DNA from: Serinus canaria
Lineage: Eukaryota > Chordata > Aves > Passeriformes > Fringillidae
NCBI RefSeq assembly: GCF_022539315.1
Contig: NC_066319.1
Location: 28,172,093-28,236,092 of the forward strand
Reading direction: 5' to 3'
DNA length: 64,000 nucleotides
Shown: positions 1 through 14,230 of the stretch, in pieces
How positions within the stretch are numbered: position 1 is the stretch's first letter
Layout: each line of letters opens with the position of its first letter
Made by a program: the position numbers and the translations under genes
Notes under the pieces: model-generated
The model's input: only the letters and a program-made list of their open reading frames with translations
What the model was told of the DNA's origin: nothing
Databases searched by the model: none

Positions 1-157
1 TTCATCATCCTCGTATTGGAACAAATGGCACATAAACTCTTTTAGAGAAGAGGAGGGTTTGCATGTACCAATATTCAGTTTATTTGAGGTTAAGATTTCT
101 TAAAAATATATATTCTTAAAAGCAAACATTTTTGCTGTATTTTTATTTGTCTTTCAG

Positions 158-220
158 ATTGATCCAGCTTTGAAAGAAAAATTAAAACAGAACCCTGTGA
201 CACTGGAATCTGAATATGAG
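158..220 (+). CDS. COX16: COX16 penultimate coding exon (partial gene)
   Basis: This 63-nt exon encodes 21 residues beginning IDPALKEKLKQNP and ending LESEYE. It is preceded by a pyrimidine-rich tract ending TTTCAG and followed by a GAG|GTAAAA donor, and both borders fall between codons. It aligns without gaps to the 21-residue stretch of human COX16 that I recall as beginning MDPELEKKLKEN, with LESEYE identical. COX16 is a small single-pass inner mitochondrial membrane protein needed for cytochrome c oxidase assembly, linked to copper delivery to COX2 through the SCO proteins. This exon belongs to the charged tail after the membrane segment. The exons for the N-terminus and membrane helix are not in the window. 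The exon is too short for a routine open-reading-frame search. Identification is confident because the final exon also matches the same protein. Confidence 0.93.
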
Positions 221-469
221 GTAAAATAAATTTGTTGCCTGGGGCCCATAACCTTGGCTACCCTTGATTACCCTGGCCGCTGGTGGGTCGTATCTGTCCC
301 TAACTAAAATTAGATCAACCATCTGCCTTTGACTCACTGATGTCCAATAAAAACAAGGTTTTATGTAAAGGAAGGTTTTTGAACATGTAGTGCTTCTTTC
401 TGAACACAGCTTTACTTTGATTTCCAAGCATCAAGTACAGTGGTACAAATAAATTCACTATTTCTGTGG

Positions 470-499
470 TTATAAATGTAGAGCTTATAAATGTAGAGC
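470..499. repeat. 15-bp tandem duplication
   Basis: The unit ttataaatgtagagc occurs twice in perfect head-to-tail copies (470-484 and 485-499). It looks like a local replication-slippage duplication in intron sequence. No function is implied. Confidence 0.9.
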
Positions 500-3400
500 T
501 GATGTTGGCCTTAGAGGGAGTGTGTGTAAGTCAGCACTTCTACTGTATGAGTTTGGATGATCTTTAGACCAAATTACAGAACAATGTGCATGATGTGCTT
601 TATCTTATTTCTTGCTTCTGAAATTTACGTGTATCTTTGAAACTATCATTCCTTTTACAAGATTTCAGAAGATTTTATAGAAAAATAATTCACTCTTCTG
701 TCAACATTGCATTTTGTTCAAATATTACTGAGTTCTAAAATGTGTGTTTTGACCAGTTCAGTATCCAGAGTCTGATAAATTTTCAGGCCCACAAAAAGCC
801 ATGTTAGAAAAACTGAAAAACGTCTTCCTGTGACCAGAAACAAAGGCTAAAGCTATTTAAGATTATTCTTAATGTTTTTAAATTAATTGAATCAAGTGTC
901 CAACTAACACTCTATCTATCTCTGTGGCCTTTATGGTGAACACAGATTTTTGTTTTCCTCCCATATCACGTTTCTGTCACAAGCCTTTGAAGATCTCGAT
1001 TGCACCCATTGCTCTCATACTTAGGTGTCCGAATGGCAGAACCTGATCTTGATAATAAAATTGTAATATATTATTACTCTTATATCATTTGTCTGAAATA
1101 AAAATAAAACTTACTTTTTTTTACTTTCACAGGCCTAATTTCACAAAATATTTACTAGTTTTTACCATTATTGCAAATGGTTTTGGGCTCCTTCCTGCTA
1201 TAAAGAATTGTGATTTCTGGTGCAGGGAATAACAAGATGGAAAGTCCCAATGGAGACTCAAAACTTACAAATCCATTAAGTTCTGATTACTTCTGGGATT
1301 ATTGTTCCTCAGTTTCCATTCAATATATTGTAAGGGCTGCTCTGATTTATTTATGTCGAAGAAAAAATAAAAAGAACCACAAGCAGTAAAAAGAACCACA
1401 TCTCAAACTCAATACCTAACCTCAAAATCAACAGATCTGTATTCAGATATACCATACTCTTTCTTCAGAAGATGAGTAAATAGGTTAAGGATAATATTTA
1501 AATAGCCATAATTCCATTATCTTTATGGATAAATCAATGCTAATAAAATACATCTGGCATAACAATAGATTACAAGCCTTCTTAGGTAATGAGACTCTTT
1601 TCTGATGGGCAGAAATGACAGAAGCAATCTTATTTTTTTTAAATCTAAACTGTAGAGAATTCCCAGACTGAAATTCTTCCAGAGTAGTGCTTGGGTGTTA
1701 TAGAGGGCAGATCGGCTCAACAAAACAAATGGATTTGCATAATGAAAATAGATTTGGATTATTGTTTTGAAATCTAATATCAAATATACTTTATTATGGG
1801 CACCAACTTGCAAGCACACTGTAATTTCTTGCTTCAGTGGAACTTGTGAAACTACCAAAAGTCATGCACATAGTTTGCAGGCTCCACACTCAGTGTGTGA
1901 CAATATTAAGTCACTGTTACCTCTGTATTCTGTTGGATAAAATCTAACAAATCACCCAGTTACAGCTGACATTTAGGAGAGTAGTTTTCTGTGGACCCCA
2001 TCTTTTCTAGACTAGAGGGGTTTGGATGGATGTTTTCTCCTTTCTTTATTTTTGACTTGTCCAAAACGCAGCTCTTAGGAACACCTTCTAATTCAATATG
2101 TAGGTCACATGGAAGGATTACACTGGTGGCTGTTACTAAATATGGTGTGATAAGAGATCAAGGGCAGTAAAAAAAAGTTGCTGTTTTGATATGTAAAGCC
2201 TTATTTTACAATATTATTAGCATTATATCTGCAGCTGTTACTGAGGATACCATGCCAGCTCTTTTGAAGCGTGGTTGCCTGATAAATGAAAATGTCCTTT
2301 GGCCCTCCCCAAGACTTTTAAAAATATCTTACTGTCCTTACAGAAGTGTACATATTGAATTCTTCTAGAATGTATATTCTTCTAAAAGCATCCATATATG
2401 CCCTTAGGGGCATATTGCAAGAAGTAAAGGCATTTCCAATATTTCAAACATGTTGAAGTCTGCATTTTGTCTCTGATGTGATGGTCGTGGTGATGTAAAA
2501 AGATGTAATCACAGACCTAATTTATTGTGAGGAAATTAACATGAAGACATTTCCTTACCTTCTCATTTACTAAATTATATCTTCTCAAACTATAAGAGGT
2601 TTATTCCATACAGGAATGTTTCTGGTCAGGATACTATTTTGAGGAAGGAAGAATTTACATGTGTAATTCATGCTGCATTTCTTGTATCTCAGATCTGTTA
2701 ATAATGGCATTTATCTTGTCTCTTGGGACATGCCAGAGGAGCAAGCTCCCTTTGCATACACTCTCCATTGTTTATGCATTCCTCTCACACACTTTTGTGT
2801 CCTCATATGACCAATTAGTCCCTGCTGCTCCCCTTTGCCTAATAAATCACAGCTCTATCCACTAGTGATGCTGGTACTAATGTGAGTGTAGTTCTGCTGC
2901 TGAGCTGTAGAACACACTGTAGAACACACTGTAAAAAATGTTGAGTGTTTGACCTCTGACAAAAGCCTGAGTATTTTATTTGAAATGTCAAAAATTTGTT
3001 TGAAAAAGGGAGATAAAAAACCTGATTAATATGATGAGTGAAAACCATTCTCATGGTTGTTTAACAGTCATAGTACATTCCTCTTCATGTGTTTAGTGCA
3101 GTCTCAAAATAGCATTCCTTATTCTAGCACTTGGTTTCTGTACTTCTGTGAAATTAATGGTCTAATGAACACTAAAAAATCTGGCCTCAGTTACATCAGA
3201 CCCCAAAATATAGAATTGTTGTTGAGGGTTCTTCTAGAAAATAAAAGCTTCCTTAAGAATTTACTAACATTTTTCCATGGAAAACATAATTTGTTTGAAT
3301 CAAATATGTGATATTCAATGGGAATCAATAGCAATTGAAAGTAGAGGAAAAAATATTCCAATAAATAAAATTGTGAAGGATTGCTATGGAAACAGTAAAT

Positions 3401-3699
3401 GAGTTAGTCATAAAGCAGGAGTCATAAAGCAGGGACGACTGATAAAAGATGCTAAGGGCATCAGAGCTGTCTGATAAGTAATCTGACAAGGATAGGGGTA
3501 AGAGGATAGTGTTGCAGCAAACCAAGAATAAAATAATAAGGATGTAAAATAATGAGTAACCATGTTGGCAAAGTAGCAACATTCAAAAACATATCCATTT
3601 TTTAAAAGAAAAAAGTTGTTTGTATTAGAATCAGATGTGCTTCCAAATCCCTTAATAATCAAACAAGATGTTAAATACCTACTAAACTCTGATGGTTTA

Positions 3700-4640
3700 T
3701 AGCTATGTACTAAGAATGGGCTTGGAAGACTTCAATGGCTGCTGAAAATTTCAGTCTGGGAATGATGGTTCTCTGGGAATCATCACTAGGCAGGAAGGTG
3801 ATATTGTTAAAAGAGTTCTGGGAAATTTGGGACATACAGACACTATTGGGTACTTTTTTCAGTGATGTGAAAGAAATTGTGAAATCACTACTAATGTGCA
3901 AGTGATACAAAAGTATTGCAATAGTAAAACTATGGCAAGGCAGGGAGGGAGAGCTGTTCATATTACTTCCTAACATAGGCCCATTAAAAATGCTAAGTAC
4001 CTTGTAGAGTAGCTGAAGTTATTTATTTAAAAAACTGAAAATGCATTCTGAAAAAGATTTAGGAGTCCGTGTATAAATAATTCAGCTTGATCTTCTAGTG
4101 TGATCTTGTGGCACAAAAGCTAATTCAATATATGAATATGAATAGGAATGGTAGATGTAGGAGCCAGTGATTTTACTTCTGAGTGTGGCACTGATTAGGC
4201 TGGGACTGAAATTCTGGTTCTCCTTTTGGTATCTGGGTTTTGAACAGGGCTTTAAGAACAGATTGCAGAACAGGCTGATTGTACTAACTTAGGGCTCTAA
4301 AAATTCCTTAAAAGAAAGTTAAAGATTTAAATAATATTAAAGGTACTGAGAAGAATGGTGTTTTCATATAAATACTTCCATAGGAAGAACATGATAGGAA
4401 TTGAACATTTTTTACTGCAGAAAATAAATTAAAAGTAAGATCTGTTCTTAATAGCTAGAAAGATCATTTGAACACAAGAGCAAGAAAAATGAGTCTTCTG
4501 TGTTTCAGAATATCAAAACTGTGAAACTTTAAAAAATTTTCCTTCAACTTGCAAGGATGCATAATGGATGTAATGGTCAGACTAGAGAATGCTGCTTTCT
4601 TGACTTAAAGAGTATGAATGTTGAGAAGGTTCATGCCTAA
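3700..4640 (+). mobile_element. Ancient, degenerate CR1/L3-like LINE fragment
   Basis: The core at about 4040-4400 follows, with many substitutions, the late ORF2 and 3' part of old amniote CR1/L3-type elements. It has the block resembling 'aaaagatttaggagtc', then 'gtgtgatcttgtggcacaaaagctaat', then 'agtgattttacttctg...ggcactgattaggctggg' followed by 'ttctggt', and later 'aaggtactgagaagaatg'. These appear in the order expected for a sense copy. The flanks (3700-4040 and 4400-4640) are more eroded and the ends are approximate. No open frame of useful length survives, so the copy is dead. I judged this from remembered consensus wording; a repeat-library search would fix the family and ends. Confidence 0.7.
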
Positions 4641-7600
4641 TAACTTGATAAATCACAAAAAGTCAACAATAGCTCTGGACAGAAGTTTTTTAATTGTTTG
4701 TCCTGGGAATTACAGCAAAAGACTCATAATTGCAGTATTAAAATGTATACTGAGGACATTTTAAAAATTAAAAGTAGTTATATGGAGAGGTGTTTTGGGA
4801 ATATAAACTATATATTTACTGTCTTAAAAGAAGAATTTGAATGAGCTCTTCTGAAAAAGACTGAGGTCACTTATTACTCATTTGACATAACTTCAGGGAT
4901 TGTGGTGCCAGCAGAATGGATGAAACTTTTTTTCAAGTTGTGACAGTGTAGGAACACAGTAATTGCATCCAAGTGTGTGGACAACAGGAGTGCCCTAGAA
5001 AGAAATTCCTGGATACCTGGATGCCAGTCATTGACATCTGCAAGTGTCTTGTTGCTGTCTTTATCAGTACCAGAGAATTACTGATTTTGTTGCTGTTCAA
5101 GAATTAACAGATTAGTGTACTGAATTGATTTGCTTCAATGTCTGTGAATATATTTGTGGCTAAATGCCCTGAGCTGTTTGAGAGCTGATGGAGATGTTGG
5201 AAAAATATCCCTCCTTAGGGACTGTCATGACAATAAATAGGTTTAGATAAATGAAGAGGTTGAGATACTTTTCTTCTTCCCTTCATCACTCTGTTCCTTC
5301 CATGCACTCTTCTTTCTTGGTGTATTGTCCAGCCTAGCCATTAGATTCCAGCTGCTCTCCAGGTTGTGTCTGGGACAAGCTGAATTTCTTGCATTTCAGT
5401 TTATTCACGTGTGACGTGTTTTTTTATGTTTTTATTTCATGGTGAGTCTTCAACGCAGTGTTTTGTAGAGAAGTACAAAGTTCTGTTATTTTATCATCAA
5501 TAGAAACTGCCTTGGGAAAGGATTTTAATTCAAGTACTTTGTGTTAGGCATTTTATTCTGAGTGGATGTGCAGTCCATAGCCAACCTATAGTTTTTGACC
5601 CTTTCTTCTTGACATCTCAATAGTTTCTTGTACCATAGTTCAATGTGTTCAAGCTATAAACTATGTTCATAGTTTTTCATAGAGAAACACAAGAAGGTGG
5701 AATTTGGTAATGGGTATGGCACAGGAAGAATTCTGGTGGAAAAGTGTCTTGCAGGAAGAAAGCCTCCAGAGTAAAGTTCATAGGATGTCACTTCTTAGTG
5801 GTGTTATTTCTGGAATGCATCTATATTTAATAGTCCTGTAAGTTCTTTCATGGTCATCTCTTAGCATAGGATTTTTCCTTAACTGAGAGCTGTTTCTTTC
5901 ATATATGTTTCATTTGACCTTTCTTATCCAATGAGAAGACACTGGTGTCTAAAAGATGGAAAACAAGGTGAGTGATTATCAGTCAGACAGCAAATGTGGT
6001 TGGGACTGTTACAAATTATCTCTTCTCATCCCCCTTTCTCCTCTCTCCAAAATAGAATCCTTTGTATCAACTTGCATTCCATGTGTGTTTTCTTGGTTTT
6101 TAATGCCACATGAATTGACCACCTCTTACCATGGTAGGGCTGACACTGTGTGTTGTCTCAGTCTCAAAAAAGCCCATAAGTTTGAGTAGAGCAAGTTGTA
6201 TGCACTCATCATGGCTGAATTCTTTCATTTATTGTGTTAAGGAATGCTTCTAGCTTCTGCCAGGCAGCCAGTGTGGGGAACTTGTGCAACTGGCTAGGTG
6301 AAAATGTTAAGCACTTCTGCCTTGTTAATGGGCCTCCAGTGGAGAATTATTGGATCTTTGCTATGAAATATCTCTGAAGTAACTTTAGTGTAGTGTGTGG
6401 GAATTCAGCTACACAGCTGAGGCTGTGTATGTTTCTCTCATTTTCTCCTTCTGAAGACGATAGAGCAGAACAGATAATTTTAAAGGAAATTCTTGTCTCA
6501 ACAACCAGGCAAAGTGGCTTTTTGCAGGAATATCCTCCTGTTTGTTTTTCTTAGATTTTTTTTCCTCTGTTTTTGGAAAAAACGGTGTACTTCCAGGTGA
6601 TGTCCACAAGGACAATCAAGTCTAACTGTGAAATGCTAAAAAAAATTATTATACAATTCTTGTATGTTCTTTGCTTCTCAAATTATTGTTACCCATCATA
6701 ATTTAATGTTCAAAGTATACTATAAAAATGTACTGTGCTTTAGCAAGTTTCTGTCAGAGAATGGATTACTGCTTGTTCTAACAGACTTACTGATCAAGCA
6801 GAAACATTATATGCAAGATTCTGGTGGAAGCTGAGAATGGAGTTTGCACATTTCTTAGCTAAATAATCAAATTTCTAAAAATTGAATGAAGAAGTTCCCA
6901 AGTTTAATCCCTGACTTCATTGTATGTCTGGTAAAACTTGGTATTTGCCCTGTTATAGCTGGGAGGCATCACTGAGAACGTCACAGGCTGAGGGAAATGG
7001 TTTTGGTAAGTCAATATGTAATAATCCATCTTGGTCCAAGCATCTTCCCCTAAGGTCATTGGAGAGCCAGTGTCCACCAGTGCCATCTTACAGCTCTAAC
7101 ATAAAGAGTCTTTAATCACAATGCACTTTGAAACCAAAATACCTTCCAGCTCTAGACCCCAGATCTTACCTTCTAAAACTTCATGCTTGTAAAAATTTTA
7201 AAAGATGCCTTGATCTTTCTAAGACAGAAGTCTGACTTGATTTGAAGACCTGTTGGTTCTAGTAGAATGGCAGGTAGAGTTATTCAGATATTATTTGTGA
7301 ACTGTACATTGAGCAGTTTTGCTGAGAAGTAGCTTTACTGTTACTGGCACTACAGTATGGGAATAATGCTTCTATTACTGTCCTCATCAATTAGAAAGGG
7401 GATGTTAGCTGCAGAGAAGAAATAGGATTTTTTTACCCTATGAGAAATTGCCCAACAGCACAAATCAAACAGTAGCCATTGATGTTACTGAAAAAACTAT
7501 TTATGACTGAAAGATTTGAAATTGCCCTGTTAATGTTTAGCCCAAATCATAGTTTCTCAACAGGAAAAAGGGAAAAAGCCTTCTGTTTCAGTATATAAAT

Positions 7601-10339
7601 TGATAAGCAAATTCTGGAAGAGAGGTGAGTGGGAAATCAGCAGGGAAGTGTAGATGAGAAGCAGAAGTCCTAAACTACAGTAACTGTGTGAATGTTACCT
7701 GAACCAACTGAGTGTTAGCTGACCAGGGTAGGGGGAGCATGTGAGACACAGGAGATTGAGTCCACCAATTCAGAAGGGTCAACTACTTGGTAAGGTTGAC
7801 TGTTGATGTAAAGGAGTGTGGTTACTTTAAAGTAGTTTCTTAATGGCCTGGATTTAAGTTTAATTTGACACTGTTGTTGTAAACCTTCTCGAGTTGTTTC
7901 TTTTCTTATGCCCACACACTTCTGTTAGTTGTTTCATGGTGGTAACTGATCATTTCTTGTTGTGGTAATCTCTTAGCCCTTTGCTGTGGTGTTCATTGCA
8001 GCTTTTCCCTCTCACATAAGAAGCCTTGTTTTTCATATCTCTTCAGAAGGAAAAACACCATGTGTGACTCATGGGTCTCATATTTTTTTATCCTGGTACA
8101 CCTCATCCTTTTTTTATTAGAGTATCTTTTTATCTGTATTAGAAGGACAGACTGTGCCAGATTTTATATACAGAAGGTAAAAAATTGTCCACACTTCCAA
8201 GTATTCAGAGTCTTAGGAAGTTGTTTGAAATAAACCATTTCATTGGTGTCAGGAGGGCTTTCTGGACTCCAGATAGGGATATGCTGTAGAAATCTGTATG
8301 GTCTTGTTAGCAGCAAAAGAAATGTCATTTTTCACTCTTACTGGTCTCCTGCTCTCTTAAAGATCACACATCCCCTTGGTCAAGTTCACCTTTATTTAGT
8401 TGAAAAAGATGCTGCAAACATCCCAAATGTCTGTCCCTGGCTGCTTCTATTTTAGAGACTTGTGCTGCAGTAACTAGGACACCCCTTTACAAAGTTTAGT
8501 ATGGTATAAACTTAGCAAGACCTAGGAGTCAGATTTGGGAAATTCCCTGGTGCTGTTGACTTGGCTAGGTCTCCAGTAGTGAATTTAGGGATAAATCTTA
8601 GTAAGCAGCACCTCTCTTTCTGGGGCAGAATAACCATAGCTTGATAAAACTTTTCTATATGAGAGAAATTAAAACTATCCTAAATGTACTTAATTCCTTA
8701 ATTAAAAGTGAAATTTGCTGAATTTGGGATGTTTGATCTTGAAGTTGTACTACTGCAATCATGCTATTATTTATGTTGGACCTTTCTGAGTTTTGTTTCT
8801 GCTTAGGCGAAGAAGATACTCTGAAAGTAAATGACCCATGCATGCATTCTTTTGACTTTTTCATAAAGTTTCTGCATCTTTTGGACTGAGAAGTCCATCT
8901 TGGATGATCTGCAGCTGTAATGCATAAATAGCACTGGATTATCCTCTGAGATTTATTGTGGTTTTTAAGAGATTCTGAATTTTAAGAAAGAAAACTGCTT
9001 GTAAATTAGGATGAAATCATGGCAAGGCCTAATTCCAGATGGAAGTTAGTCTCATGTTATTTTTTCTTATGTTAAAAATTCAAGGTTGTGTAATCATGTA
9101 GTTTTAACTGAGTGATATAATTGTTTAGTTTACTGAGCCCTTTGTATCACTATAACACCTTCACATAAAGCTATGAGAGTTCTCTGTGAACATTAATTAA
9201 ACTCTGTGCCGCCTCTGAGGGGGAGGCAAGTCCTGTTTGCATGCTTTACATAGGGAAAAGGTCTCACAGACAAACTGGTGGTGCAGTTCCTCAGTACACA
9301 TCTTCTGTGACATAGTCACTCAAAGATGTTTCTCTTCTCTCTTCACCCAATTTTTCTTTCAGCCAGTTCAAGTGTTTCCATAGTCCTATGCTTCTATAGG
9401 ATTTGTTCATAAGCAGTATGGAATTATTTTCCTAAACTATTTTGTTGTTTCTGGTTGGAGCACAGCCCCACATCATTGAATTGGCATAATCAAAGGGAAT
9501 ATAACGCATGGGGAAAGAGTCTTTTAAACCAGTTCACCATAGGTTAATTAATTGTGCCATAGATGAATGCTATTGGATCCCAGTGAATTAAGCAAGAAAT
9601 CTTCCATTGGTTTTGGCCAGTCTTCAGTAAAGCCAAAAAGAGAAGTAGCTCTCTGGACGCTTACACGCCAGTCCCCCCTCACCCCCTGCAATTCTTCCCT
9701 TAATGAACAAAACCCAATCTTATTCTGGCCATATTTTGCTGCTTACTAACTTGCTTGTTTTCTAATATTATAAAAACTAAACATTCTCTAATTGGGGAAA
9801 AAACCCTTCTTTTTAAATTGAGGATTCAATCACTAATCATGGGCTATTAAATCCCAGATTATTAAATCACTAATTGCAGATATTAAATTATGTCACTTCC
9901 TAGGCAAAGCAACACCCAGTTTATATTAAGAAAATGAGATGTCAAAAAGATGGCTCTGTGAAAGAGTTATATAAAAAACCCCACTAAAGCCTTAGTGCGA
10001 TGATGAAGTTAAAATTTTCAGTTATACACAAGACAGCAGATTCAGTGTTAGCTATAATTCTGTACCTCTTCATCTATATATCATTACAGAGCTCCTCAAT
10101 ATACCTTTTGTTTCTTCAAGCTTTTTTGACACCTTTAAAAAACATACTGTTCAACTGGTTTAATTTTTTCACTGCCTCTTACAGTCATGAGGATATTTTT
10201 CCCTGGCTCATCTTTTGTCTGCAAATGGGTTTGCTTACTATAATGATGGGAAATAATTGGCTTTCTGTATCAGAGCTATTTCTTTCTGTGGTGTTCATCA
10301 CAGAATTTATTTCATCAAGCTGTAAAGTAAACAGGATTC

Positions 10340-10405
10340 TCTTATCCCTCCTTTCACATGTGAGAAACTGAGACTAAAGCCAAGCATTTTTACAAGTGGC
10401 CACCT
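10340..10405 (-). repeat. Possible MIR-like SINE remnant
   Basis: The stretch 'cttatccctcctttcacatg' followed by 'tgagaaactgagactaaagc' resembles the reverse complement of the MIR SINE segment usually written as 'ttatccccattttacagatgaggaaactgagg'. The match is short and interrupted, and no tRNA-derived head is evident, so it may be chance. Confidence 0.35.
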
Positions 10406-13400
10406 TGAATTTACTCAGCCTGAACACTAATAGCTCTAAATGAATTTCTGCCGACTTCAGTTTGTGTATTGTGCCATGAAGACTATCCTGCAAGAGTAGA
10501 ATTCAAACTTTTTTTTAAATTTTATTTCTTTTAAGGCTGTCAGAGGCTTATAATTTGTACTTAAGCCAGGCATTTGAACCAGCAATTAAGAAGTGAAAGT
10601 CTTTTTGGTACCTTTGCACCAGTCAAGCCATTTAATAAGTCTTAAAAGTCAAGTGTGGCAAACAGTTGAGCATATTTTTCTTTTTCACTGTGCCTGTCTG
10701 AATAACTGCATTTTTTCCCTTGAATTTACAGCTTCTGTCAGTCCTGTACTCTTAAGAGGCAGTTTAGCTGATTTAGGGAGTGAATCAGTAGATTTAATGG
10801 ACTATACTGATCTTACTTTAAACAGCTAATTTTCAATATCCTTTGGGCTATTTGAGACAAGCAGGAAAAGTGCTGCTGATCTGATCTGATTACATTTCAT
10901 TGTAGTCTCCAATGATTGAGTGTTTAGTACATTTGAATTGGGAGAAGAAGTATTTCAGGTTTTAGCCTTCCAGTTCGTATGAATTTCAGTTTAGTAAAAG
11001 CTGGAAGTAACTTAACATGTGAAGTGATGACTTCATAAAGTTAGGTAGGCAGAGTCCAAGTGGCTCAAATAAAAAAAAGAAATAGGAAATTAAGAAGACC
11101 TAGCCAGATAAAATGAAAGATATTGACTTCAGCTTCATCTGAGACCAGAACTAGCTGCTCTCCTGAATTCTCACTGTACAGCACAGGCAATCTGAAGGAG
11201 CTGTGTAACTTTGCAGCTTGTGCTGCACCTAATTAAGAGGACTGTCAATCTGGTCTTATTCTCATCACTAAAATGAATTTGAAGTGTAGCCTGTCTTTAG
11301 CCTACATCTAATGTAGCTATTTATTCTGGGATGATTGTGTTGTAAGAATTTTCATGTCAGTGACCAAGCAAAAAGGGTAGGGTTTTACTCAGTTGTAACA
11401 AGGAATTCATTTACCAATTCCCATGAGCAGCAGGTGTTCAGCCATTCCCAGGAAAGCTGGGCTCCATCACATCTAAAGGTTTCTTTGAAAGACAGACTCC
11501 ATCTTTCTGAATGTCCCCCTGTTCCTCCTTCTTCCCCCAGCTTTACATGCTGAGCATGGTGTCATGTGGTATGGGATATCCTTGTGGTCAGTTGGGGTCA
11601 CCTGCCCCAGCTGTGTCCCCTCCTGTGCACCCTCAGCTCACTGGCAGGTGGGGTGGAGTGAGAAGCAGAGCCTTGGCACTGTGTGAGCTCCTCAGCCGTA
11701 ATGAAAACATCCCTGTGTTTCCAACATTGTTTTCAACACAAATCCAAAACATATCCCTATACTTGCTACTATAAAAAAATGTAACTCTACCCCATCCAGA
11801 GCCAGCACAGAGATATATGAAAGTAGCTATTTAATAGGAAAGCATTGCTGAATAGATTCTCACATCTCCTTTCAGCAGTGATACTCCTTCTTATGCTTAT
11901 CCACATGCAACAGTTGTACTCTGTTATTCCAAAATTGGATAGCATCAGTTCAGAAAGTTGGAATGTCCAATCATTCTGCCTTCTGATGACTGATAACTAT
12001 CCCATAAACTAAATTTTTGCAGATACTGCCCCATGGTAATAAGGAAGGTGCTTTCTTCTTGAATTACAGTAAGATACTACAAAGTCTTTATACATGACAC
12101 AAAATGTTAATGATCTCTAAAAATACAGTGATAATAAAAAATATTGTCTTCCTATGTATGCATTAGAACTTCTGTTTCTTAATTGATTGACAGATCTTAT
12201 TTGTCATCTCAGGCAATGCCATTCATTGCACTGCACATTGTAACCCTTGGTTGTTTTATTCTGTCAGTGTATCCCAGTGTGTTTTCTAGGTACCTTTATG
12301 ATTTCTATTGGAAACTGCCAAGATACTTTCTGGTACTGATTTGTTTGGATGCTATAGTTTTGAAATGCTTCCTGGTTTTGACAAACCTGCTCTCTATAAA
12401 GCCTCTGTGAAGTTTCAGGGACAAATTAATATGAACTTTTTGGTAAAGATCTTCAGTACGCATGTCTCTTTTTGATAGACTTCTTTATGTAGCCTATCTT
12501 TAGATACCACAGGTTTTGTTGTACTTATTTAAAAAGTTGATTAATGTTCAGGCTTTGAGAGACAAACAGCTTTGGAATAATTGAGATCCTCACGGGTGTG
12601 TGATACCTTTGTGTTGAATTAAATCGGCATGCATCCCTTCAGTTAAAGCACAAGGTTATTTTAAGTGTAGTTTCCTTGAAGCTTCCATTAGAATCAGATG
12701 TTAAATTCCGAATTTGCAATCAGAGGAGATAGTCACTGATGGATGATGTGTACCTTTCCTCCTTCTCTCTCCTTTCATGTCAGTTCAGATCCCTTCTGGG
12801 GAAATGAAGTACCAGCTAAGCATAAGATGTATAAAGCAGTAAAGACAATTCTTCAGAAAGACCTATGCCAACTCTTCAAAAAGTTCAGTTGCTCTTACCT
12901 TGTGAAAGTCTGCTATGTTTGTGCCTGTGTTCTCATATATCTTCTGTAGAGTGTTGCCTAATTTCTTTTGATATCTGACTAACCTCATTGCAATTTCCTC
13001 AATTATAGAAGTGTCAGGGAACTTTCACATTACATGAACTAAGCAGTAGGTCTATTCTGTTATAGCTGTTGAATTTTTCTGCAACTATTATTCAAGTCCC
13101 TGGGTGTTTGCCATTTATTTGAATGATTGATAGTAGACAAATTAGGCCACAGGCTCAGGGCAGGGTGAAGCATTTTCTGGTGTATTTTTACGGCATTTGC
13201 TGAGATGAGGCCTTGATCACAGGTCAGGTTTGAGTCCCACTGCAGTTAAGTATCATTCATTACAGGAATGCAGCGTTGCCCTGTTTAGCAGCACCCAGGA
13301 CAGCGCTGATTCTGGCAGTGGTGCAGACCCTCTCCTCAGTCTCCCCACCATGTCCAATGTGCTGTTCCACAGTTGGCATGTGAGACTTGAGGTCTGTGTC

Positions 13401-13553
13401 CTGGGAACGGACAGATAAGCCTCTGCCAATGGGACTGTGGAGATGCAATACACGTTTGTGTTCTTTGACAGCACATGGTAGGTGAGGTCAGAAAGGCACC
13501 TGTTTTGCCTCTAAGTCACTGGTAGTTCTATGGGGGGATGATGAGGAGTAGGC

Positions 13554-13568
13554 AAAAAAAAAAAAAAA
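13554..13568. repeat. Poly-A tract, 15 bp
   Basis: An uninterrupted run of A in the last COX16 intron. There is no LINE or SINE body directly upstream that I can recognise, so it is listed only as a simple repeat. Confidence 0.9.
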
Positions 13569-14230
13569 GTAATTAAATCTGGTTTTTCAATACCTGACAG
13601 TTCAGTCAGGTAGCATATCTCATGTTTGACTCAGTAAGAGGCCTGTCTGTGGTGGCTGGGTGCCATGGGAAACTAGTCAGCAGAAAGCATTGCATACTCC
13701 TCTGAAGTTAAAAACACATGGATTGAAAGGGTTTGCACCATTGCTGTCTCCCTTTATGCTTGATAATGAATCTTTTCCAGCATGCTTTGTATTTTTGCTG
13801 ACAGGGTACTTCAGCTCATTTATTACTAATCCTTCTGTTTGAGCTGTACCAATACTTGTCACTCCTACTGCTTCAGTGTTTGGCAGACTTGCAATTGAAG
13901 AACAGATCTGGAAAACAATGTGAGAGGAGAAAAAATGAATACAAGGTATTTTCAGTCTTGCTCAGATGCTGCAGTGCTTCCTGTCCTTAAATCTTACTTA
14001 CCTGCTGACAAGCAGATGCAGTAATGCCTATCTTAGTAATTTATGTAGCTATATGGATAACTACTAGGTTTTTTCTTTCTTGTTGAACTTCTCATGCAGA
14101 ATAGATGAAAGTTCATCAACCCAATGGTGATACTGAGTTTCTTGTGAAAAAAAAATCAATTTGGAATCATATGTACTTTAAATCATGGATCCATCAAGGT
14201 GACCCTGTTATTTTTGCTGTTTGTCTGCAG

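Larger units (their letters stand above)
221..14230 (+). other. COX16: COX16 last intron (about 14.0 kb)
   Basis: This is the intron between the two COX16 exons, starting GTAAAA and ending TTTGTCTGCAG. It is mostly AT-rich unique sequence with no supportable gene. Recognisable contents are a short tandem duplication near 470, an ancient CR1/L3-like LINE at about 3.70-4.64 kb, a possible MIR-like SINE remnant near 10.34 kb and a poly-A tract at 13554. The small open frames inside it lack any recognisable protein similarity. I see no internal exon with convincing borders and coding similarity. Confidence 0.85.

Noticed and set aside
1..157. Preceding short COX16 exon (human YDAVKSK-like) before the first exon seen
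   Set aside because: No splice-bounded sequence encoding such a peptide was found, so it must lie upstream of the window.
14105..14230. Open frame continuing upstream of the last COX16 exon
   Set aside because: A good pyrimidine tract and CAG acceptor at 14230 plus the human COX16 match fix the exon start at 14231, so the upstream part is intron.
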